Numbered from the stretch's first letter, positions 25,061 through 33,946 are shown. The stretch: DNA of 64,000 nt from Crossiella sp. S99.2 (GCF_023094165.1 NZ_JALMDK010000006.1:434001-498000), one strand, 5' to 3'. Notes: generated by a model not told the origin, from the sequence alone. Numbers and translations are program-made.

Positions 25061-25891
25061 ATGGGACGGGTGACAGCACGTCGTCCAGTGCTCCGGATCT
25101 CGCCGAAGGGAGTGGTGCGCAGGCCGGACGCGCTCGCCGTGGAGGAGCCGCTCGAACTGCGGGTCAACGGCCGCGCACTGGCGGTCACCATGCGCACTCC
25201 AGGGCACGATGTCGAGCTGGCGCACGGCTTCCTGCTCACCGAAGGGGTCATCGGCGAGGCGGCGGACGTGCGCACCGCGCGCTACTGCGACGGCACCGAC
25301 GACGAGGGCCGCAACACCTACAACGTGCTGGACGTGGCTCTGGCCGAGGGCGTGGCCCCGCCGGATGTCGGCGTGGAGCGCAACTTCTACACCACCTCCT
25401 CCTGCGGGGTGTGCGGCAAGGCCGCGCTGGACGCGGTCAAGCTCAAGACCCGCTTCTCCCCCGCCGCGGACGATTCCCGGATCACCCCGGCCGTGCTCAC
25501 CGGCCTGCCCGGGTCCCTGCGTGCCGCGCAGCGGGTCTTCGAGGCCACCGGCGGCCTGCACGCGGCCGGACTGGCCACAATGGACGGTGAGCTGCTCGCG
25601 GTGCGGGAGGACGTCGGGCGGCACAACGCGGTGGACAAGGTGCTCGGCTGGGCACTGCTGGAAGGCCGGGTGCCGCTGGGCGGGCACGTGCTGATGGTCT
25701 CCGGCCGGGCCTCCTTCGAGCTGGTGCAGAAGGCCGCGATGGCCGGGCTGCCGATGCTGGCCGCGGTGTCCGCGCCGTCCTCACTGGCGGCGGAACTGGC
25801 CGCCGAGCAGGGCATCACCCTGATCGGCTTCCTGCGCGGGGAGTCGATGAACGTCTACACCGGCGCGGAGCGCATCGTCCTGCCGGAGTAG
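25061..25891 (+). CDS. fdhD: Formate dehydrogenase accessory sulfurtransferase FdhD
   Basis: Transfers sulfur from a cysteine desulfurase to the molybdenum cofactor before insertion into formate dehydrogenase-type enzymes. The 276-residue protein has the catalytic CGVCGK motif (Cys115, Cys118) after FYTTSS, plus GHDVELAHGFLLTEGVI, HAAGLATMDGELLAVREDVGRHNAVDKVLG and SGRASFELVQKAAMAGLP, all conserved in FdhD. The ATG follows TTGGAGG by 7 bases. The likely client is the FdhF/YdeP enzyme at 19359-21668. It diverges from the OFA transporter, and the CoA transferase follows 19 bases later on the same strand. Confidence 0.96.
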   Translation: MGRVTARRPVLRISPKGVVRRPDALAVEEPLELRVNGRALAVTMRTPGHDVELAHGFLLTEGVIGEAADVRTARYCDGTDDEGRNTYNVLDVALAEGVAPPDVGVERNFYTTSSCGVCGKAALDAVKLKTRFSPAADDSRITPAVLTGLPGSLRAAQRVFEATGGLHAAGLATMDGELLAVREDVGRHNAVDKVLGWALLEGRVPLGGHVLMVSGRASFELVQKAAMAGLPMLAAVSAPSSLAAELAAEQGITLIGFLRGESMNVYTGAERIVLPE

Positions 25892-25910
25892 CACCGGCGA
25901 GACTGGGCCG

Positions 25911-27089
25911 GTGCAGCCACTTGAGGGAACCACCGTGCTCGCCATCGAGCAGGCCGTCGCCGTGCCGTATGCCACCCGCCTGCTGGCCGACCTCGGCGCC
26001 AGGGTGATCAAGATCGAGCGGCCGGGCACCGGGGACTTCGCCCGCGGCTACGACACCGCCTGCGGCCCGGTGTCCAGCTACTTCGCCTGGGTCAACCTGG
26101 GCAAGGAGTCACTCACCCTCGACCTCAAACACCCCGACGGCCGGGCCGTGCTGGACCGGCTGCTCGACCGCGTCGACGTGGTGCTGTGCAACCTCTCCCC
26201 CGCCGCCGCCCGCCGCCTGGACCTGGACGCGGACACCCTGCGCGCGCACCGCCCCGGCCTGATCGCCGGCGAACTCTCCGGCTACGGCGAGGAAGGCCCG
26301 TACGCGACCCGCAAGGCCTACGACGCGCTGATCCAGTCCGAGGCCGGGCTGATCGAGTTGACCGGCGAGGGCGAGGTCACCGGCCGGGCCGGGATCTCGG
26401 TGGCCGATATCGCCGCCGGGGTCCAGCTGCACGCCGCGGTGCTGGCCGCGCTACTGCGCCAGGCCCGCACCGGCGAGGGCGCCACCCTGCGGCTGACCCT
26501 CCTGGAGGCGCTCGCGGAGTGGATGCACCAGCCGATGCTCTACGCCACCGGCACCGGTGTGGTCCCGCCACGCACCGGCGCGCACCACGCGAGCATCGCG
26601 CCGTACGGGCCGTTCCGCTGCGGGGACGGGGACAGCGTGCACCTGGCGGTGCAGAACGAGGGCCAGTGGCGACGGCTGTGCGCGGTCACCGGGCAACCCG
26701 GACTGGCCGCGGACCCGCGGTTCGGCACCGTCGCCGACCGGGTCGCACGCCGGGCCGAGCTGCACGCGGAGCTACAGCCCGCCTTCGACCGGACCACCGC
26801 GGCCGACCTGCTCGCCGCCCTGGACGCCGCCGACGTGCCCGCCGCGCGCACCCGCACCGTGCTCGACCTCGCCGAACACCCCCAGCTGGCGGTCCGGGAT
26901 CGCTGGGCACAGGTGCCGGTGCCCGGCGGCACGGCGGTCCGGATGCTGCGCCCGCCGGTGGACGATTCGGGCTCCGCCTGGGCCCCAGCACCCGTGCCGG
27001 ACCTGGGTCAACACAACGATCTGGTACTTGACTGGCTCGGCTATCACCCAGAAGAGATCAACAACCTCCGGCGGAACGCGGTTATCTAG
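25911..27089 (+). CDS. CaiB/BaiF (class III) CoA transferase
   Basis: Moves CoA between carboxylic acids; the family includes formyl-CoA:oxalate CoA transferase (Frc). The 392-residue protein has the N-terminal AVAVPYATRLLADLGARVIKIERP, the active-site neighbourhood RAGISVADIAAG with the presumed catalytic Asp166, ALLRQARTGEG, and a C-terminal PDLGQHNDLVLDWLGY. The GTG start is 19 bases after fdhD, so co-transcription is likely. An oxalate role is attractive beside an OFA transporter, but no oxalyl-CoA decarboxylase gene is present and sequence alone does not give the substrate. Confidence 0.9.
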   Translation: MQPLEGTTVLAIEQAVAVPYATRLLADLGARVIKIERPGTGDFARGYDTACGPVSSYFAWVNLGKESLTLDLKHPDGRAVLDRLLDRVDVVLCNLSPAAARRLDLDADTLRAHRPGLIAGELSGYGEEGPYATRKAYDALIQSEAGLIELTGEGEVTGRAGISVADIAAGVQLHAAVLAALLRQARTGEGATLRLTLLEALAEWMHQPMLYATGTGVVPPRTGAHHASIAPYGPFRCGDGDSVHLAVQNEGQWRRLCAVTGQPGLAADPRFGTVADRVARRAELHAELQPAFDRTTAADLLAALDAADVPAARTRTVLDLAEHPQLAVRDRWAQVPVPGGTAVRMLRPPVDDSGSAWAPAPVPDLGQHNDLVLDWLGYHPEEINNLRRNAVI

Positions 27090-27249
27090 TCACCTTCAGT
27101 GACAGTGTGTCCTGAATCACCCCCACCTGTGGCGAACCAACCGACCGAAAATGGCGTCTGCATCATGGTCGGCCCTGACAAGCAGGCCTCCGTCATGTAA
27201 CACAAACGGAGCAGTGGACGGTTTCTCTCTGTGAGGGGGTGTGCAGGGG

Positions 27250-28170
27250 ATGCACGAACACAAAGCCAGGGGGCTCGTCTCCCGGCGCACGGTGCTGTGG
27301 GGAGCACTGGCCGGGGCAGCCGCGGTCGCCGGATTCGGCGCCACGCTGAGTCACCAGGACGAACTGGGGCAGGTCGATCCGAGTGTGCTGCGCACGCTGG
27401 GGGCCGCTGGAACCGGCGCGACCACCAAGCCGGGCAGCGGCGGCACGGTGCGGGTGGAGCGGGTCTTCTCCGCGCACCGCAACCGCGAGGTCGACCTGGT
27501 GACCATGTCACCGCAGGCCGACCGCAGCGGCCTGCCGGTCTGCCTGCTGCTGCACGGCCGTTTCGGCACCGCGCGCAACGCGGCGCCGGGCGCGCTGCCC
27601 TCCGCGCTGGCCGCGGCGGTCGCGCGTGGCCAGGTGCCGCCGTTCGCCTTCGTCGCGGTCGACGGCGGCGGCAACAACTACTGGCACGCCCAGCCGGGGG
27701 ACAACCCGATGGGCATGCTGCTGGACGACCTGCCGGGCTGGCTGGCCGAACGCGGTCTCGGCGGCGGTGACGGCCTGCCGTTCGCGGTGGCCGGCATCTC
27801 CATGGGCGGGTTCGGCTCGCTGCTCTACACCCGGCGCCGTCAGGAACGCGGCCGCCCGGTGCGCGCGGTCGCGGCCATCTCGCCGGCGCTGATCACCTCC
27901 TGGCCGGAGATGCACAAGCGCAAGGCGTTCCGGGACAACGCCGAGTGGGAGTCGATGAACCCGTTGCGGCACATCGACAAGCTCGGCTCGGCCCGGGTCG
28001 GCCTGTGGTGCGGCACCGAGGACAGCTTCATCGACGGCAGCCGCCAGTTCATCCGGCAGGCCCGGCCGCTGGTGGGCTCCACCGGACCGGGCCGGCACGA
28101 CAGCACCTACTTCGACCGGGTCAGCCCGGACATGGTCCGCTTCATCGGCCGCCACCTGCCGTCGGTCTGA
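27250..28170 (+). CDS. Tat-exported alpha/beta-hydrolase esterase
   Basis: A 306-residue secreted hydrolase. The N-terminus has a twin-arginine signal (SRRTVLWGALAG, Arg12-Arg13). The catalytic domain has an oxyanion region CLLLHGRFG, the nucleophile elbow GISMGG (Ser184), a candidate acid in GTEDSF and His in GRHDSTYF. The pattern resembles the esterase D/mycolyltransferase-like group. The ATG at 27250 is preferred over the GTG at 27241 because GAGGGGG lies 10 bases before it. The 160-base upstream region shows no clear operator. Its 3' end overlaps the convergent serine protease gene by 29 bases. The substrate is unknown. Confidence 0.85.
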   Translation: MHEHKARGLVSRRTVLWGALAGAAAVAGFGATLSHQDELGQVDPSVLRTLGAAGTGATTKPGSGGTVRVERVFSAHRNREVDLVTMSPQADRSGLPVCLLLHGRFGTARNAAPGALPSALAAAVARGQVPPFAFVAVDGGGNNYWHAQPGDNPMGMLLDDLPGWLAERGLGGGDGLPFAVAGISMGGFGSLLYTRRRQERGRPVRAVAAISPALITSWPEMHKRKAFRDNAEWESMNPLRHIDKLGSARVGLWCGTEDSFIDGSRQFIRQARPLVGSTGPGRHDSTYFDRVSPDMVRFIGRHLPSV

Positions 28171-28900
28171 CCTGCTGGGCCCGCTCGTAGAGCGTGCGGA
28201 CCTGGGCGCCGAAGTACGGGCTGTGGTTGTGCAGGATCTCGTCGCCGCCGAACTGGTGGCCGCCGACCACGCCGAGCAGCTCGCCGCGCGCGGTGAGCCA
28301 GGGCCCGCCGCTGGTGCCGGTCAGGTAGCCGCGGCAGTCGAACCCGCGCTGGGTCCGGCTGAACTCGGTGGTCCAGTTCCGGCAGGTCACCGGGCGTTCG
28401 TCCCGGACCGGGTAGCCGGGCACCTCGACCACCTGGTCCCGCCGGGTGTCCAGGAGCGGCCGGTGCGCCCCGGTCCGGTCCTCGATGCCCGGGTCCAGCA
28501 CCAGGATGGCCACGTCGTGGTCCGGATCGGCCCGCTCCCGCCACTCCGGGCTCACCACCACCTCGCGCACCGGCCAGGTGCCGTGCGGCCGCCGGCCGTC
28601 CCGGTAGCCGGGCACAAAGGCGGTGTCCCGCCGCGGTGGCCCGGTCTCGTTCTCGAACATGCAGTGCGCGGCGGTGATCAGCAGGTTGCGCCCGGGACTG
28701 GTGATCACGGTCGCGGTGCAGAAATGCGGTCCGGCCCCGCCGTGGGCGAACAGCGCGCCCACCGCCGGGCGCCCGTCGAAGGCCACCGCGACCGGCGGCT
28801 TCGGCGGCCTGGGCGGGTAGCCGCCGTCGCCGTCCGCGACGGCCACGCTGGCGGGCACCGCCAGCAGCACCAGCACCGCGCCCGCCAGCGAGGACCTCAT
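28142..28900 (-). CDS. Secreted trypsin-like serine protease (S1)
   Basis: A 252-residue exported chymotrypsin-fold protease. It has a Sec signal peptide (about 1-22, LAGAVLVLLAVPASVAVA), a short Pro-rich pro-region, and the full triad: TAAHC (His79), DHDVAIL (Asp129) and GTSGGPW (Ser197). Cysteines near His and Ser suggest disulfides. Its ATG overlaps the stop of the S8 protease gene by four bases, so the two exported proteases are translationally coupled. The pro-region is too short to be a strong inhibitor, so it may mature simply or through the partner protease. It could be extracellular nutritional or regulatory. Confidence 0.92.
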   Translation of the reverse strand: MRSSLAGAVLVLLAVPASVAVADGDGGYPPRPPKPPVAVAFDGRPAVGALFAHGGAGPHFCTATVITSPGRNLLITAAHCMFENETGPPRRDTAFVPGYRDGRRPHGTWPVREVVVSPEWRERADPDHDVAILVLDPGIEDRTGAHRPLLDTRRDQVVEVPGYPVRDERPVTCRNWTTEFSRTQRGFDCRGYLTGTSGGPWLTARGELLGVVGGHQFGGDEILHNHSPYFGAQVRTLYERAQQVRPTAGGGR

Positions 28901-30252
28901 CCGGCCCGCACCGCCTTGGCCGCGTCGAGGAGCCCGTAGCCGTAGAAGCTGGTCCGTCCCTGCTTGTCCGTGGTGCAGCGAGCGTCTCCGGCCGGGCAGG
29001 CCAGCGGCTGGACCCCAGTGCGCAGCAACAGTTCCTTGAGCGCCTTGGGCGGCAGCTTGCCGTACTTGCTCGCCAGCAGCGCCAGCACGCCGGCGACCTT
29101 GGGCGCGGCGGCCGAGGTGCCGCCGAAGGAGCCGTAGCCGCCGTCCGGGGTGGTGGACAGCGGCATGGCCGGGCCCTCCCCCGCCGGCGGCACCTGGGCG
29201 CGGTCGCCGCCGGGAGCGGTCACGTGCACGGTCCCGGCGCCGTAGTCGCTGTAGCTGGACAGCGTGCGGCCGTAGCCGACCGCGGACACGGTGACCACCT
29301 CGGGCAGCTGGTTGGGCAGCAGCCGGCAGTTCTTGTCGATGGTGTTGCCCGGCGGCCGCAGCGGATCGGTCTTCGGGTCGGTCAGGTCGGCGGCGAAGTT
29401 CCCGGCCGAGGCCACATGCAGCACCCCGCGCCCGGTGGCGTGCCGGACCGCCCTGGTGATCGCCTCAATGGCCACCTGCTCCCCCGGCCGGTCCGAGCAC
29501 AGGAAGGCCCACGGGCCGCTGGACCAGCTGCCGTTGGTCAGGGTGAACTTGTGCCGGGCGGCCCACATGAACCCGCACACGACGCCCTCAGGGTCCATAT
29601 AGCCGTCCGGTCGCATGAGCTGCACCGAGGCGATCCGCACCCCGGGCGCCACCCCGGTGATGCCCTTGCCGTCCGCGGCCGCGGCGAGCACGCCCGCGAC
29701 GCCGGTGCCGTGCCCGTGCTTGGGTCCCCAGGCCGCCGGATCGGTGTCCGGCTTGCCGGTCTCGCAGCCCGCGGACAGCGCCGGGTCGAGCGCCCCGGCC
29801 AGTTCCGGGTGCTTGCCGTCCACCCCGGTGTCCAGCACGCCGACCACGACGTCCCGGCTGCCGGTGGTCACGGTGTGCGCCTGCGCGGTGCGCAGCATCC
29901 GCATGTCCCACTGCTCGCCGGTGCGGTCCGGCTGCTCGGCCACGGCCAGTGCGCTGGCCTCGGCGACCGGCCCGCGGGCCTTGGCCGCGCTGAAGGCCCG
30001 GTCCACCCCGATCCGGCGGTCGAAGTCGGCATCGGCACTGGCCACGGCCACGCCGATCTCCGGGTAGTAGTGCACTGGCGTGCCGCAGTGCGCGGTCAGC
30101 TGCCGTTCGACGGTGGCCCGCGGAGTGTGCGGGCCGAACAGCACGGTGTAGGTGAAGGCCGCGGGCGCGCAGTCCGCGGCGGCGGCGACGGCCGGCGTCA
30201 CCGGCGCGAGCAGCGCCAGCGCGAGCAGACCGGACACGGAACGAAGGATCAC
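28897..30252 (-). CDS. Secreted subtilisin-family serine protease (S8)
   Basis: A 451-residue exported subtilase. A signal peptide (about 1-25) is followed by a propeptide-like region (about 30-125) and the peptidase domain with VVVGVLDTGVDGKHPEL (Asp141), KHGHGTGVAGV (His181), ASAGN (oxyanion Asn285) and GGTSAAAPKVAG (Ser380). There is no C-terminal membrane anchor, so unlike ESX mycosins (MycP) it should be released or wall-bound. The GTG start at 30252 gives a normal signal. It leads an overlapping pair with the S1 protease; one may activate the other, which is inference. Confidence 0.94.
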   Translation of the reverse strand: MILRSVSGLLALALLAPVTPAVAAAADCAPAAFTYTVLFGPHTPRATVERQLTAHCGTPVHYYPEIGVAVASADADFDRRIGVDRAFSAAKARGPVAEASALAVAEQPDRTGEQWDMRMLRTAQAHTVTTGSRDVVVGVLDTGVDGKHPELAGALDPALSAGCETGKPDTDPAAWGPKHGHGTGVAGVLAAAADGKGITGVAPGVRIASVQLMRPDGYMDPEGVVCGFMWAARHKFTLTNGSWSSGPWAFLCSDRPGEQVAIEAITRAVRHATGRGVLHVASAGNFAADLTDPKTDPLRPPGNTIDKNCRLLPNQLPEVVTVSAVGYGRTLSSYSDYGAGTVHVTAPGGDRAQVPPAGEGPAMPLSTTPDGGYGSFGGTSAAAPKVAGVLALLASKYGKLPPKALKELLLRTGVQPLACPAGDARCTTDKQGRTSFYGYGLLDAAKAVRAG

Positions 30253-30264
30253 CCGATCGTTCTA

Positions 30265-30861
30265 CTACGTGCGCGCCCGCGCCGGGCCGCCACTGAGCAG
30301 ACTCGGCGCCCGGCCCAGGGTCCAGGCCAGCACCTCCGGCCACGGCCCGAACCCGGTGTCCTCGTCCAGATGCTCCCCGCCGGGCACCAGGTCCAGCTCC
30401 ACACCCAGCCCCGTGGCCAGCCCATACGCGTCCAGCCGGGCGCAGTACGGATCGCCCTGCCCGGCCACCAGGCGGGTGATGCTGGCCGCCCGGCGCAACG
30501 CCCGCGGATCCACCGGCGGCGGATTCAGCCCCCGCACCTCGGGATGCCGCCAGCCCGGCCCCGGCGGAGCCACCAGCAACACCCGGTGCGCCCGCCGATC
30601 CCGCCCGTCCACCCCTGCCGCGTGATGCAGCCACAGCGTCGCGCCCAGCCCATGCCCGAGCACCACCAGATCGGCCGAGGGCGCCGCCGCGGCCAGACTG
30701 GCCCGCAACACCGGCAACCAGCCACTCAGCTCAGGCGCGGGCAACACGGGCGCGTCCACCACCACCCCCAGCCCACGCAACTGCCCGGCCAGCCAGCTCA
30801 GCCAGTGCCCAGCCCCGGCACCCCGCCACCCGTGCAGCAGAACCACATGCAGCGCTCGCAT
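30265..30861 (-). CDS. RBBP9/YdeN-like alpha/beta hydrolase without nucleophile Ser
   Basis: A 198-residue cytosolic protein of the RBBP9/YdeN serine-hydrolase family: LHVVLLHGWRGAGAGHWLSWL at the start, VVDAPVLPAPELSGWLPVL, and a C-terminal GGEHLDEDTGFGPWPEVLAW with the family His. The nucleophile elbow, normally GHSxG, reads GHGLGATLWLHH, so glycine (Gly71, codon ggg) replaces the catalytic serine. Either the protein lost hydrolase activity or it works by another residue. The ATG at 30861 removes an unconserved 32-residue extension. It precedes the protease pair by 12 bases on the same strand. Confidence 0.8.
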   Translation of the reverse strand: MRALHVVLLHGWRGAGAGHWLSWLAGQLRGLGVVVDAPVLPAPELSGWLPVLRASLAAAAPSADLVVLGHGLGATLWLHHAAGVDGRDRRAHRVLLVAPPGPGWRHPEVRGLNPPPVDPRALRRAASITRLVAGQGDPYCARLDAYGLATGLGVELDLVPGGEHLDEDTGFGPWPEVLAWTLGRAPSLLSGGPARART

Positions 30862-30948
30862 GATCCAGACATACCGCCCAGCCACCCACCACCGGCCCCC
30901 ACCCGGCGAAAACAACCGGATCAGGCGTCCCACAACAGCCAACCCGAC

Positions 30949-31012
30949 GTACAACAACGGCCAACACTCCCGGAGGTTGAAAACCCTGCCGGCGTGTTGG
31001 CCGTTGTCGTAC
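30949..31012 (-). terminator. clpX terminator, long inverted repeat
   Basis: 19-base arms (30949-30967 and 30994-31012) with one mismatch and a 26-base loop, just past the clpX stop. The core gttggccgttgt recurs directly at 31018-31029 and in degenerate form near 30932, so this is also a small repeat cluster. Confidence 0.65.
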
Positions 31013-31033
31013 GGGGCGTTGGCCGTTGTGGGG

Positions 31034-32314
31034 CTAGGCGGACTTGTCGCGGCGTTCGCGGCGGCTCGGCTGGCGGGAGACGATCGTGGGGTTCACGTTC
31101 TCGCGGACGGTCTGCTCGGTGATGACCACCTTGGCGACGTCGGTGCGGCTGGGGATGTCGTACATCACCGGCAGCAGCACCTCCTCCATGATCGCGCGCA
31201 GCCCACGGGCGCCGGTGCCACGCAGTACCGACTGGTCGGCGATGGCCTCCAGCGCGGTCTTGGTGAACTCCAGCTCCACGCCGTCCATCTCGAACAGCTT
31301 CTGGTACTGCTTGACCAGCGCGTTCTTCGGCTCCGAGAGGATCTTGACCAGGCTGACCTTGTCCAGGTTCATCACGCTGGCCACGATCGGCAGGCGGCCG
31401 ATGAACTCCGGGATCAGGCCGAACTTGATCAGGTCCTCCGGCATGACCTGCCCGAAGACGTCGGTGGCGTCGACCTCGGCCTTGGAGCGGATCTCCGCGC
31501 CGAAGCCGACCCCGCGCTTGCCGGTGCGCTCGTGCACGATCTTCTCCAGGCCCGCGAAGGCCCCGGCCACGATGAACAGCACGTTCGTGGTGTCGATCTG
31601 GATGAACTCCTGGTGCGGGTGCTTGCGACCGCCCTGCGGCGGCACGCTCGCGGTGGTGCCCTCCAGGATCTTCAGCAGCGCCTGCTGCACGCCTTCGCCG
31701 GAGACGTCCCTGGTGATCGAGGGGTTCTCGCTCTTGCGAGCGATCTTGTCCACCTCGTCGATGTAGATGATGCCGGTCTCGGCCCGCTTGACGTCGTAGT
31801 CCGCGGCCTGGATCAGCTTCAGAAGAATATTCTCGACGTCCTCGCCGACATACCCGGCCTCGGTCAGCGCGGTGGCGTCCGCGATGGCGAACGGCACGTT
31901 CAGCAGCTTCGCCAGGGTCTGCGCGAGATAGGTCTTGCCGCAGCCGGTGGGCCCGAGCATCAGGATGTTCGACTTGGCGATCTCGATGCCGTCGTCCCGG
32001 CCGTCCCTGCCCCGGTCGCCGGCCTGAATCCGCTTGTAGTGGTTGTAGACCGCCACCGAGAGCGTCCGCTTGGCATCGTCCTGGCCAATGACGTACTGGT
32101 CGAGGAACTCGTGGATCTCCAGGGGCTTGGGGAGTTCGTCGAGCTTGACGTCCCCGGCCTCGGCGAGTTCTTCCTCGATGATCTCGTTGCAGAGGTCGAT
32201 GCACTCATCGCAGATGTACACGCCGGGGCCGGCGATGAGCTTCTTGACCTGCTTTTGGCTCTTGCCGCAGAAAGAGCACTTGAGCAGGTCTCCGCCGTCA
32301 CCGATACGTGCCAT
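31034..32314 (-). CDS. clpX: ATP-dependent Clp protease ATP-binding subunit ClpX
   Basis: AAA+ unfoldase that feeds ssrA-tagged and other substrates to ClpP1P2. The 426-residue protein has the N-terminal four-cysteine zinc domain (Cys13, Cys16, Cys35, Cys38), Walker A GPTGCGKT (121-128), Walker B IIYIDEVDKI, the substrate-loop region RKHPHQEF, and sensor region GTGARGLRAIMEEVLL. A longer frame exists, but the ATG at 32314 gives the canonical MARIGDGGDLLKCSFCG start. It is 227 bases downstream of clpP2, separated by a terminator-like hairpin, so it likely has its own promoter. Confidence 0.98.
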   Translation of the reverse strand: MARIGDGGDLLKCSFCGKSQKQVKKLIAGPGVYICDECIDLCNEIIEEELAEAGDVKLDELPKPLEIHEFLDQYVIGQDDAKRTLSVAVYNHYKRIQAGDRGRDGRDDGIEIAKSNILMLGPTGCGKTYLAQTLAKLLNVPFAIADATALTEAGYVGEDVENILLKLIQAADYDVKRAETGIIYIDEVDKIARKSENPSITRDVSGEGVQQALLKILEGTTASVPPQGGRKHPHQEFIQIDTTNVLFIVAGAFAGLEKIVHERTGKRGVGFGAEIRSKAEVDATDVFGQVMPEDLIKFGLIPEFIGRLPIVASVMNLDKVSLVKILSEPKNALVKQYQKLFEMDGVELEFTKTALEAIADQSVLRGTGARGLRAIMEEVLLPVMYDIPSRTDVAKVVITEQTVRENVNPTIVSRQPSRRERRDKSA

Positions 32315-32478
32315 GGCCGCTGACCTCTGTCCCCTCTGGCGCGCCCTGACGACGCGCCTGGCCGTGTTCGCTGTTGACGGTACCCGCACTACCCCGGGCA
32401 GCGGGAGGTCGACAAGCTCTCTGAAGCATCCAGACCTGTCACTGAATACTTCCGAGGGCCCCAGCCTCCCCCGTACCC

Positions 32479-32511
32479 GCCGAGCACCGCCAGTCCTGGG
32501 CGGCGCTCGGC
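32479..32511 (-). terminator. Hairpin after clpP2
   Basis: A 12-base stem with one mismatch (gccgagcaccgcc against ggcggcgctcggc), 31 bases past the clpP2 stop on its strand. It probably ends the clpP1-clpP2 transcript. Confidence 0.6.
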
Positions 32512-32541
32512 GTGTCGCGGATCACGGGGTACCGGCGTTGG

Positions 32542-33171
32542 TCAGGACTGGGCGGACAGCTTCCGGTACGGCAGCACGGTGTCCACGATGCCGTAGTCCT
32601 TGGCTTCGGCCGCAGTCAGGATCTTGTCGCGGTCGATGTCCTGGCGGACCTGCTCCGGGGTCCGCTCGGTGTGCCGGGCCAGCGTGGTCTCGAGCTGACG
32701 GCGGATCCGGTCGATCTCCCGGGCCTGGATCTCCAGGTCCGACACCTGACCGTACACGCCCTCGGTGGAGGGCTGGTGGATCATGATCCGCGCGTTCGGC
32801 AGCGCGCCCCGCTTACCTGGAGTGCCCGCGGCCAGCAGCACGGCGGCCGCGGAGGCGGCCTGGCCGAGGCAGAAGGTCGCGATGTCCGGGCGGATGTACT
32901 GCATGGTGTCGTAGATGGCCATCAGCGAGGTGAAGGAGCCACCCGGCGAGTTGATGTACATCGTGATGTCGCGGTCCGGGTCGTCGGACTCCAGGAACAG
33001 CAACTGCGCCATGACGTCGTTCGCCGAGGCGTCGTCGATCTGCACCCCGAGGAAGATGATCCGCTCCTCGAAGAGCTTGTTGTACGGATTGGACTCCTTG
33101 ACCCCGTAGCTGGTGCGTTCCACGAACGACGGCAGCACGTAACGGGACTGAGGGCGGTAAAGCTCGCTCAT
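32542..33171 (-). CDS. clpP2: Clp protease proteolytic subunit ClpP2
   Basis: Catalytic subunit of the actinobacterial mixed ClpP1P2 protease, which in mycobacteria forms two different heptameric rings. The 209-residue protein has DITMYINSPGGS, catalytic Ser107 in GQAASAA and His132 in ARIMIHQPS; the Asp lies in RDKILTAAEAKDYGIVD. The N-terminus (MSELYRPQSRYVLPSFVERTS) is that of actinobacterial ClpP2. It is 29 bases downstream of clpP1 on the same strand, so the pair forms an operon that should be matched in level. ClpX is encoded next. Confidence 0.97.
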   Translation of the reverse strand: MSELYRPQSRYVLPSFVERTSYGVKESNPYNKLFEERIIFLGVQIDDASANDVMAQLLFLESDDPDRDITMYINSPGGSFTSLMAIYDTMQYIRPDIATFCLGQAASAAAVLLAAGTPGKRGALPNARIMIHQPSTEGVYGQVSDLEIQAREIDRIRRQLETTLARHTERTPEQVRQDIDRDKILTAAEAKDYGIVDTVLPYRKLSAQS

Positions 33172-33200
33172 CTTCTTACTCCTCGTACTCGTGCTGGCGC

Positions 33201-33815
33201 TCAGCCGCGCGGCAGCTGGCTGGCGGAGGTGGCCACGTGATCGATGAAGCCGTACTCCTTGGCCTCCTCCGCGGTGAACCAGCGGTCGCGGTCGGAGTCG
33301 GTGACGATCTTCTCCACCGGCTGCCCGGTCTGCGTCGCGATCAGCTCGGCCATCTCCTGCTTGTGCTTGATCAGCATCTCCGCCTGGATCGCGATGTCCG
33401 CGGCGGTGCCGCCCAGCCCGGCCGAGGGCTGGTGCATCATGATCCGCGCGTGCGGCAGGGCGGACCGCTTGCCCCGGGCGCCCGCGGAGAGCAGGAACTG
33501 ACCCATCGAGGCGGCCAGGCCCATGGCCACGGTGGCCACGTCGGGCTTGATCAGCTCCATGGTGTCGTAGATCGCCATGCCCGCGGTGACCGAGCCACCG
33601 GGGGAGTTGATGTAGAGGTAGATGTCGCGCTCGTCGTCCTCGGCCGCGAGCAGCAGCAGCTGAGCGCAGATCTGGTTCGCGATGTTCTCCTCGACCTGGG
33701 AGCCCAGGACGATGATGCGCTCACGGAGCAGCCGCTCGTACACCGAGTCGTTGAGCGTCAGCCCTGCGCTGCCTGCCCGCATCTGGGGCGCCGGGACGGT
33801 CGGGTACTGCGTCAC
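33201..33815 (-). CDS. clpP1: Clp protease proteolytic subunit ClpP1
   Basis: Partner of ClpP2 in the ClpP1P2 tetradecamer. The 204-residue protein has DIYLYINSPGGSVTAGMAIYDTM, Ser103 in MGLAASMGQFLLSAG, His128 in HARIMMHQPSAG and the Asp region in VTDSDRDRWFTAEEAKEYGFID. GTG at 33815 is selected over an upstream start because it gives the usual short N-terminus (VTQYPTVPAP), which is processed in mycobacteria. The upstream 131 bases hold an 18-base hairpin that ends tig, so clpP1P2 probably has a separate promoter. Actinomycete clpP1P2 operons are often ClgR-activated; I could not confirm a ClgR box. Confidence 0.97.
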   Translation of the reverse strand: MTQYPTVPAPQMRAGSAGLTLNDSVYERLLRERIIVLGSQVEENIANQICAQLLLLAAEDDERDIYLYINSPGGSVTAGMAIYDTMELIKPDVATVAMGLAASMGQFLLSAGARGKRSALPHARIMMHQPSAGLGGTAADIAIQAEMLIKHKQEMAELIATQTGQPVEKIVTDSDRDRWFTAEEAKEYGFIDHVATSASQLPRG

Positions 33816-33860
33816 GTGTGCCTGCCTTCGGTTCTGGAGGATCTCTACAAACGACCCTAA

Positions 33861-33902
33861 CGAACGCGGGCGGTGTCGTACTCCCGACACCGCCCGCGTT
33901 CG
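33861..33902 (-). terminator. Strong tig terminator
   Basis: A perfect 18-base stem (cgaacgcgggcggtgtcg and its complement) with a 6-base loop, 45 bases past the tig stop and 45 bases before the clpP1 start. It separates tig from the clpP operon. Confidence 0.75.
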
Positions 33903-33946
33903 CTATCAGCGTGTTCCGGAATCTTTTCGGCAACGCGCGGTGTTGA

